From Stercorarius parasiticus (lineage: Eukaryota > Chordata > Aves > Charadriiformes > Stercorariidae), in contig VWZL01003425.1 in assembly GCA_013396915.1 (NCBI GenBank), forward strand, positions 686,869-750,868: a stretch of DNA of 64,000 bases. The letters run 5' to 3'. Below, piece after piece: positions 51,769 to 64,000 of the stretch. Position numbers and translations under genes: made by a program. Below the pieces are notes generated by a model that saw nothing but the letters and a program-made list of their open reading frames with translations, was not told where the DNA came from and ran no database searches. Within the stretch, counting starts at the first letter, position 1; every line of letters begins with the position of its first letter.

Positions 51769-53852
51769 TAGTCATTCCATTTTTGCCCAAGTTCACTCTC
51801 ATTGTTTTCCTACTTGCTGAAATTTAGACTGCACTGTATACATTGTAAAGGAGAAGCAGGTTCTAAATAGCCTTTGTAAAGTTTGTACAAAGAATGTATC
51901 ATGCAGAATTCCTTGTCTACCTGCCAGATTTTCCAAGTATCTCACTTCAGCACTTCAAGCTGTTTGAATCTCTAGAACAGAATTTTCTTAAAAGTTTAAC
52001 ATGCGTAAGTGTACAGTGTAGTTCTTTCTTAAAATAAAAATAGCTTTTCAACACAACAGCTGTTGCAAGCCTTAGAACAGCATTACCCTCTGTGTCTGTG
52101 ATTTTTGTGCCAGATAATTTTGGCAGTAAAAATAATCATGGTGAAAAAAACCCTGCTACTAAAACGTGTTTAGTGGGGGCAAAGATGAAATGATAATAAA
52201 AACTATATCAGAGTCCAGTATTGGAAGCAAAGTTAGACTTTTCAGTGATGGGGAAACATGGGATTTGAACTTCTTTATAATTTTCTTTGGTTTGGATTTT
52301 TTTTTGCTTGTTTGGGGGTTTGAGGATTTTTATTATAATAGGAACTTTGTTAGCTCTAAATACAGCTGCAAAGAGTGGCTCCTTCTGAGAATTAGATTGT
52401 TCACTCTGAGATTACTCAGTCTTGTATACTCAGATTACTCATCTCCTCGTCTGAGGAGATGTGATACTCCTGAGCCAGGAATTTTGTGAAGGGTAAACAT
52501 AGGCATTTCAAGCAAACTCATTGTCTCAACAGTCATTATTTAAAAAAAAAAAAATATTAATGCAAAATCAAAAAGGCCATGCTTAAATTCACAATTTGCA
52601 GTTTTGATTTTTATGAAAGGCACCTAGGAAAAACTATATTTATAATCAGTATCTATCATATAACTTAAAATAAAGATAGGAGAATAAACTGAATTGAAGA
52701 AAAATGTCCTTCACTGAATAATTTATTTTCAGGTTTCTGAGAAAAACAGGCAGGAATTTTCTTTTAACTCCTCATTTTCAATATCTAGAATCCTATTCAG
52801 TTACTGATTTAATTTTAGTTTTTCGTTCTTTTCAAGCTATACATAGGATACTCGAGTAACTTCGGTTGATCTTCTTAAGTCTTCCCCTTGGCAAAGGACA
52901 TAATTACAAGCTTAAAATTGTGCACGTGCCTAGCAGGGATGACCTTCCATGTATATGCATGTATTTGACTCACACCTAGAACAGTCAGGATGCTCAAGTC
53001 ATTAACGTTTTAAAAGTATGTACAATTTGCACTCATATATCAACATACAGCATTCAAATTGGCATATAAATACATATCAATATGTATGCATTGATAATAA
53101 AAGTGTAAGTAATACCTTTCCTCAAATTGTAGCATAACTAAAGGCAATGAGCTAGTTGCCAATAAAATGACTAATGCCACTGGCATTTTGTTGTTCCGCT
53201 TGACCAACAGATTGCCTGCCTCTCTCTGGTGCGCAATGCATAGGTCAGTGTTTAGGCTTGCCATATGCTCCCTTCATGACTTTGCATATGATACTTAAGG
53301 TCAGGATTTAGTGCCAAACTCTTGTTTCGAGGGGACCTGGCCAAAAATCCAAAACTAATTCTGTGTGCTTAAGGCCCCTCGCTGCACAGGGGGCGTACTA
53401 GCTCTTCTCCATAATCTCAGAAATCCTGTCAGAAGTGTGGTGAAGCTTGTGATGGTCTTGGACTCTGCAGAGGTGTTCCTGGATATCAGGTCTTTATTGC
53501 TGTTCCCTATAAATTCTGCTTTAGTCAGATGAATTCAAGAGTCTCTGTAGAAGATTAAGGACTTTGTGAAATGTAGCCAAGTTGCATTATTCATGGTCAG
53601 CTTAGGTAGGGAGCGGAGCTGGGCATTGACCTTGCTCTCTATATGTACTTACCGATGTGGTCTCAAGTAGGGGCCAGTCCAGCTAGACTTTTTTTTTTTT
53701 TGCTCGGGCATAACACCAGGTGACCTTGACTGCATTGGTTTAAAGGCCAGCCTGGACCTGAAAACAATTTAGCCTAGCTCATATGGCATGAAGCTGAAGC
53801 TAATGAGCCCTGTGTACCTGAGTCAGCTCCAGGCAGAGTCGGATCAAATGTC

Positions 53853-53890
53853 TTTGTGCCATGCTCCCAAAGCAGGGAGCATGGTGCAGA
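53853..53890 (+). repeat. Hairpin-forming inverted repeat
   Basis: A perfect 10-bp stem, CCATGCTCCC with GGGAGCATGG, surrounds the loop AAAGCA. G-U wobbles and further pairs extend it to about 16 bp in RNA. It is too short for an ordinary microRNA precursor. It may be the remains of an old transposon end. Confidence 0.6.
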
Positions 53891-55421
53891 AGCACGTAAA
53901 TGGCTCTGTAGAGAGCCAGGCCGGGTATAGCGTGCCTCATTAGCCTGTGTCAGTACTGCCTCTGTCGATGTGGCTTAGTGCTATGCAAAGCTATTCAGAT
54001 GTTCCTGTGCCACAACACTCAACATGACAGGTTCCACCAGGGCTTATTAACGCTAGGAAAATCCAGCCCGTGTTTCTGTACAGATACGAGTGACTGCAGT
54101 TGAGCTGAGGCATGAATTTAATTTCCTGACAAATCAGAAAGGTTAGACATCACACACAAAAGAGGGATTGTTGCAAGTCACCGCTCCCCACCCACCAGGG
54201 AAGATGTACATGCAGGAGCTTTTGGTTTTTGTCTGTCTTAAATATTTCAGCAGTGAACAGTCACAAGCTTTAATGTGGGGATTCAGAGAGTATTCTGAAA
54301 GCAGCAACAGAAAGGACTTGTAGAATTGTATTTTCCAGCGTACTGCCAGCTCTGTTATCAGCATCTATACTAGACACATTTGGAGTCAAATACAGGGCTT
54401 GCTGATGAGGACAGACAGCAGTTTGTACTGTGTGCTGGTTTGGGGGACAGTTGCATTTGCTTCTTTTCTGCACTGTCATATGAGAGAATCTGTGAAGCTG
54501 GGGTTTGCCCATGGCTTTCGTGATGAGGGAAAGAGCGAAGCTTCTGAGACTTTTTCAGTGGAGCAGAGTATGTTGCTTTTGGAGCTTTACCACTAATGTT
54601 TTCAAGTCTAAAATGATTTGCTTTGGTCTGAAGTCCGTTTTTAAGTATTTCTCCTGTTGCTTATTGTAAGAAAAGCTGTAGTGAAAATTCAGGGAGGCAG
54701 AAATAATGGCTGAATTTGAAACATGTTTTAAATGTAATTACAATTGTGGATATATTTCAGTATTTTAAATTTAGTCAAAGAAACCATGTGCAGATTTGAC
54801 CTAAATGGCTTTTTGGTAACTCTGAGAAAGTCCTTGCTTTGGGACTATTAAGCTGGTTTTTATTTGCACTAGAACTGTATTAGTATTTTTTTTTTTCCCC
54901 CTCAAAAGTAGTCTGAAGCTGCAGTTGTTAATGATGATTTTGCCAAAGGCTTGATAGCCTTTTCTCTTGTTTGTAAGATTTGCTTATTTTCAACTTATTA
55001 TAATAACATTGCTGAATGCTTCAGAAACACTGAAATTGAATTGAGTTAATGCTTTTCATTAAAAGTTAAGGGAATAGAGTGAATAGATTGTTGTTTTCCA
55101 TTTTCCCAAGCAGTGACTGAACTGTGTGCTTAAAATTGATGTGGTTAAAAAGTTGGAGATTTGAAACCCAAATTCAAGTGATCTGAAGCTGTGCAAGTAA
55201 TCTGGTCAAGCAACTATGCTAGCTGAAAGCATAAAGCAACGTCACACAGCTGTGTAAGAGAAAACATGACAGTGTTGTGTGGGATTGATTTTATAGCTAT
55301 AGTGATTAATCATACAATGGATATATCCAAAAACTACAAACCCCTTCTGCTGGAAAGGTGATCTTGCCCAGTCTTTTCCTCTCCATTATTGCCTTGTCGC
55401 TGGGAAGGGATGAGGAAGGAG

Positions 55422-55525
55422 AACTATATGGTGACTATATAACTATATAGTGACTATATAACTATAGTTATAACTATAGTTATATATGACTATATAACTA
55501 TATAGTGACTATAAAACTATAGTCA
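55422..55525. repeat. AT-rich tandem array with a 32-bp perfect palindrome
   Basis: A roughly 19-nt unit, TGACTATATAACTATATAG and shortened forms of it, is repeated about five times. In the middle, 55455-55486 is a perfect 32-bp palindrome whose centre is AACTATAGTT-AT-AACTATAGTT. It can extrude as a cruciform or fold as an RNA hairpin. Repeat number is likely variable. Confidence 0.9.
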
Positions 55526-55918
55526 TGGTAATGCTTCGTGTAGTCATTTTTGAAGCTGTTGGAAGATCAATGCTAAATCCCCAACCCTTCTCTTTCTCAC
55601 ACAAGCATCTTTGCACTCTCAGTCATCCTCTCATTCAGTAGAGGAAAGGATGGTGCTCAGGGGCAGCAGGTTCTTCCCCTCTTCAGTGGAAACCACTGAA
55701 GGCCATGTCAGTTTGGCAGGCTTCCAGCTAGGCGCAGGTCAATGCCACACTAGTCAATGCCAAAATATCCTGTAAAGATCCACGCAAGGGACCCAAGTCC
55801 CTTCACTGCTTTACAAAATGCTGTCTTTCAGGCTACATCTCTTTTGCATAACGTTTTATGTTGTTTAGTGTCACTGAGCTGTGACAGCCTGTCTTCTAAC
55901 TCCTGTACTGCCTCTTAG

Positions 55919-59243
<3,325 letters not shown>

Positions 59244-59276
59244 GAACCGCTTGGAATGAATGAGCCTCCACATTTG
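59244..59276 (+). CDS. CRYBG3: CRYBG3 linker exon before crystallin domain 5 (11 codons)
   Basis: A 33-nt micro-exon, phase 0-0, codes EPLGMNEPPHL. It has acceptor TTGCAG and donor TTG/GTATGT. It is the third linker exon and precedes the third pair of crystallin domains. Skipping keeps the frame. Confidence 0.88.
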
Positions 59277-62200
59277 GTATGTTGACATTATATAATAGTC
59301 TCTAGTTCTAAACTACATTTAATAATTAAATACAGGTAATCTCGAATGCCGTGTTTTGTTACTTCAGATGACACCTCAGTATTATCATCTCCATACAGCA
59401 GACCATTGATAGAGGAAACTGGTAGATGTATAAAGGTTAAGTTTGCTAATGTTCTGCTCTTAGCTTTATTCCAGATCATATCCTTGAGTATTCTGTCCTC
59501 AAAAATGCAAGCAGTTCAGTAGGTTTTGAGTGACTTTGAGTCTCTATAGCTGTTTATTTTCCTCTTCTTTCTCTCCTGTTTCTAGAAACTCGCTAGCACG
59601 TGCATTCATCCTTCTCTTCGTGGCATATTTTCTTTCCATTATTTTGCATTTTATCTGGTTTGTCACTGTCTTGTTCACATATGAGGTGAAGAATAAAGTG
59701 TAAACTGCAGAAGATTGAACTACACTCTTCAAGCCTACACATGCATCAACAGGGGAAGTTGGGCTTTTAGTCTAGACTTTGGTCTTTGCAATCTGCTTTT
59801 CATAGTCTCCCAAGCACGTATAGCCACTCCTTAAGGAGTAGGCACCACTTGCTCTGTGCTTCCCTTTTCCTCACAGTAACACATGAGCTTAACCGAACAC
59901 ATCCTGATTATAATAAATCTATGATAAATCTCTTCTACAATACATTCTGACGATTTCCTTGAAAGTTGTCTAACTTGGTGACAACTTATAAAAAGAAAGC
60001 GGTCCCTATAATTCACTTCTGGTCTCAAGAACAAGTTAGTTCGGGGTTTTTACACTTTTGGTTCTTATCTTACAAGGTTAGGTTCGATTACTGTACCTTT
60101 GTGATATCTTTCTAAAACAAAAACCTGCTCTAAGTGTTTGTGCTCCTCACCAAGCATGGTCTGTGTCTCCTCTGTCCCAACCGGGCTCTCCTCCGTTCCT
60201 GCATTAGGTGTTTGATTTCTCTTTTTCTGTCCTGGAATGTGCTGCTAGCATGGGTGATGATCTAAGTGGTTAGGTTGCTCTCTCTATGACATGTTTTTAA
60301 TTAAGCAAATTTGGAAAACTTTATTTCAAGAAACATGACATTTTTTCAGACAAAAGAGACTTTAGAGCTTAAGGGTTCTGTTTCAGAAAACTTAAGTATT
60401 TTGTCATCTGGACACAATTTTGCTCTTTCTTGCTTGAGTGGGTATAGTAGCCATAAGTGTGTGGGAAATAAACACATTGTGTTACTTAGCAGGTTGACCA
60501 CACCCTTCTTTTTCTCCAAGTATTCTAGTTCTACAATTTTATGATTAACCCAGGACTACAGGAAATATTTCCTGTCTGAAGACATAATTGGTGTATTATT
60601 TTAGTCTTAAACACTGATTTCCTGCCAGACCTATTCACATGGCAGCTTGCGGCCAAATCCAAAGCCTTGTGAGTACGTTCACAGTAAGGCCTTGGTAAAT
60701 GATACCAGATAAAATAATCAACTCTGAGGAAACTGGTGGGATCCAAACAGTTGAAGAGAATTTTCTTTCCATCTTCAACTCTTCTATATTTTCAGGATCT
60801 CCCCAAAAATATTCTTTTGAGTGCTTTAATCCTGTTTTGCAGACCTTTAAGATCAATTCAAACCTTTGAAATTTCAATAAATTGTGCTTTACAATATTTT
60901 TATTTCCAGTAATACATGGGAAAAAACACACCTGTCTGTGTATATATGCACACACATATACAAATACTGACGTGTACTAGACTGCGTTTTGCCTTTTTTT
61001 GTTCTCCAATAGCAGCCTTAACACTGTTTTTGAAAAATACTGTCCTGGTTTATCACAATCCTGGTTTTCATAAGATTCTGCCGTAAAGCTAAGGAAGGAA
61101 GAACATTGTTCATATTGCTACAGCTCTTTTAGGGGGGGAAATATTTTGAGTAAGTTTTTATGGGAAAACATTTAATCACTTAGGATAAGTAAAGGATAGT
61201 CTTTTGGGTAACTATGAAGAATTTCCCATTCGGAGTAAAATAAAAGTTTCCATGTATGGAACAGTCTCTTAGTTTGGAACTTCAAAGCATGGTGCGTATG
61301 AGCTGGAAAATCCTTAAGCAGCTTAATGTTTGACCCTTGTATAAGCCATATACCGGTTATTTTGAATTATTAGACATTCTCCCACCTTTAATAAACATAT
61401 GTCTGAGCTAAGGGAACTGTTTTCACTGTCTGCAAGAGTGTCTTTTTTTCATTTCTGTTTTTAGCTGCTCATCAGAAATTGAAAAGCAACTAAATTTTCT
61501 TAAATCTCTCAGTATCTCCCCTGACCTTTTCCTCCTGCCAGGTTCCCTAATAAACAAAGTACATATAATGTACGAATGCCTGAAATCACCAACTCTAAAA
61601 AGCCATTCGCTTTATTCATTAAAAAAATAAAACTTGGTTTTGTCCAGCAAGAACAAAGCCTCTTTCAATAGCAGCTGACCTGTACAGATGATTTAGGAAG
61701 CAGAGATGATTGCTGCGATAACTTGTATTTTAACATGCTGTCCGTTCACTTATTAGGAAGTGAAACCTCATACAGTAATGTCAAGCCCTGACAAAGTAGA
61801 GATAGCTGCAGTGTGAGACTAATTGCAGATATGCAGTGTTTTCACTGAGGACTCGGTATTTCACCCCAGCTTTTGTCAAATTAAAACCTTAATTCATTAT
61901 TAGATAAATTCTGTATAAAAATGAGTTACAGATCTTTTCTTGAAAGCCTTGCATAGCAGCTGGCCTATGAAGGATAGAGTGTATATATATGTTCCTTTAT
62001 AAAGAACTTTGAGATAAGTGGGTAGAAAATACTATGTAATTGTAACTTAAATAGATGCTTTGTGAAATAGCAGTGCAATTATATTCACAGAAACATCGGT
62101 TACACTTTATTAATTATATTGTAGCTGATTTGTGTTCTCCAATTTGCAGTTACAGTGTGCAAGGCCAGGTTAAGCCTTTCTTGTTCTTTCTAAGAGGAAA

Positions 62201-63249
62201 CATATTCATTTCTTTTAAAAACATAGGCTGAGTTTTCCATAAAATCATTTACTGATACTTGTGTTTGGCCTTCTTGTTCTGTACTGGCAAAAGCATTTGA
62301 TTTCTTTTCTTTGGCAGGAAACTAGGCCAATTTGGGGCATGAAGGGGGAAGTAGCTCTTGCAACAACCATCATGTTTTTCTTCCATTACAGAATATGAGC
62401 TGTTCTCTTGATACAGTTAAATTTTTCATTCTTTTACACGCTTTCTTTCAGGCCTTAAAGTGAAATTCACCTCTAGTTACACAGTGGCAGCCCAAGGGTA
62501 CAGAATTCTGGGCGACTTTGCTATAGATCATAGGCTATATCATACTATTTTTTTCCCTTATTTTCTTTTTTTTTTTCTTTTACTACTATACTTTCAACCT
62601 TATTGTTTTTTCAGGGTGAATTGATCACATCTTACTGGTAGGGTATGGTTCAATGTGGTGGCTCAAAGTTCTTCACCATGTCATGTAAAAAAAGCTTAGA
62701 TGAACTTCAGAAGTTCATGGTGACACCCACCAGGCTGTACCCAGTTCCCCCAGATATTTTCCTGCTAGTTCTTAGATGAGAAACTACCTGCGATCACTGT
62801 GGTCACAGAAGATTCCAAGGCACTTTGTCAACAGTATTTTTTGACCAACACTTCCCCGTCCTGTTTTGAACGCTGGATTGCTGAGCTGTAACAAGAGTTA
62901 GCTGCAGTTCAAGAGTACTTTGGGTGGAAGATAACATCCTCAGTCCTAGCCATCTCTTTTTCTCTGTTCCCTCTGCTGCTGCAGTTAAACTTATGCTTGA
63001 TACCACTGTCTTAGCATCACTGGGAAGCATTTTGTACGAGACCCAGAGACAAAAAAACACTTGATCTTTCTAAAAATATAGCAGTTGTAGAAATGTAAAA
63101 GATTCCTTAAATGAGAATTCATTCTTTTTATTGTATCTTTGTGAATTGAATGGCTACTTCTCTAAGAGCACAGCTATCTCTGTTTACATTAATGATAATG
63201 CATTCATTTTCCTTCTAGTCATTGGTTTTGTTTTGTTTTGTTCTTGTAG
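59277..63249 (+). other. CRYBG3: CRYBG3 intron, 4.0 kb
   Basis: This AT-rich GT-AG intron lies between the third linker exon and domain 5. It has donor GTATGT and acceptor TTCTTGTAG, with a TTTTG repeat (GTTTTGTTTTGTT) just before. I see no recognisable repeat family and no supported gene on either strand. Confidence 0.82.

Positions 63250-64000
<751 letters not shown>

Overview
This window looks like a piece of a bird nuclear genome. It is AT-rich, intron-dominated DNA with GT-AG splice sites. It carries several CR1 (chicken repeat 1) LINE fragments of the kind typical of birds and other sauropsids. Runs of N at 21839-21850, 22200 and 45027 show that it comes from a draft assembly. I see no bacterial or viral genes, RNA genes, CRISPR array or complete mobile element.

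Almost the whole window is one gene on the + strand. I read it as CRYBG3 (beta/gamma-crystallin domain-containing 3, also called vlAKAP, very large A-kinase anchor protein). Sixteen coding exons can be chained from 3491 to the right edge. Every junction is GT-AG and every reading phase matches. Together they hold about 2,290 codons. The start codon and first exon(s) lie left of the window. The last crystallin domain, and the C-terminal ricin-type lectin region known for the family, lie to the right.

Layout: (a) 1-3490, intron or upstream sequence. (b) 3491-3569 and 18031-18467, two N-terminal coding exons separated by a 14.5 kb intron full of CR1 debris. (c) A 13.1 kb intron containing the assembly gap and another CR1. 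(d) 31582-36535, a 4,954-nt exon coding for 1,651 residues of mostly disordered, acidic protein. It contains three spaced copies of a KA(E/K)EI amphipathic helix; the first and third fit the PKA RII-anchoring pattern. (e) 37505-64000, thirteen short exons encoding beta/gamma-crystallin domains 1 to 5. Each Greek-key motif has its own exon, and small linker exons precede domains 1, 3 and 5.

The strongest observations are the triplicated AKAP-like helix block, the strict exon grammar of the crystallin repeats (a phase-2 intron just before a conserved Trp in all five domains), and a 32-bp perfect AT palindrome inside a tandem array at 55.4 kb. Weaker ones are a perfect oestrogen-response-element core palindrome in an intron, G-quadruplex-type tracts (one next to the assembly gap), and oppositely oriented CR1s on either side of the 437-nt exon. 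I found no clearly new biological system. The gene family is known, although the repeat relation among the anchoring helices deserves a second look.
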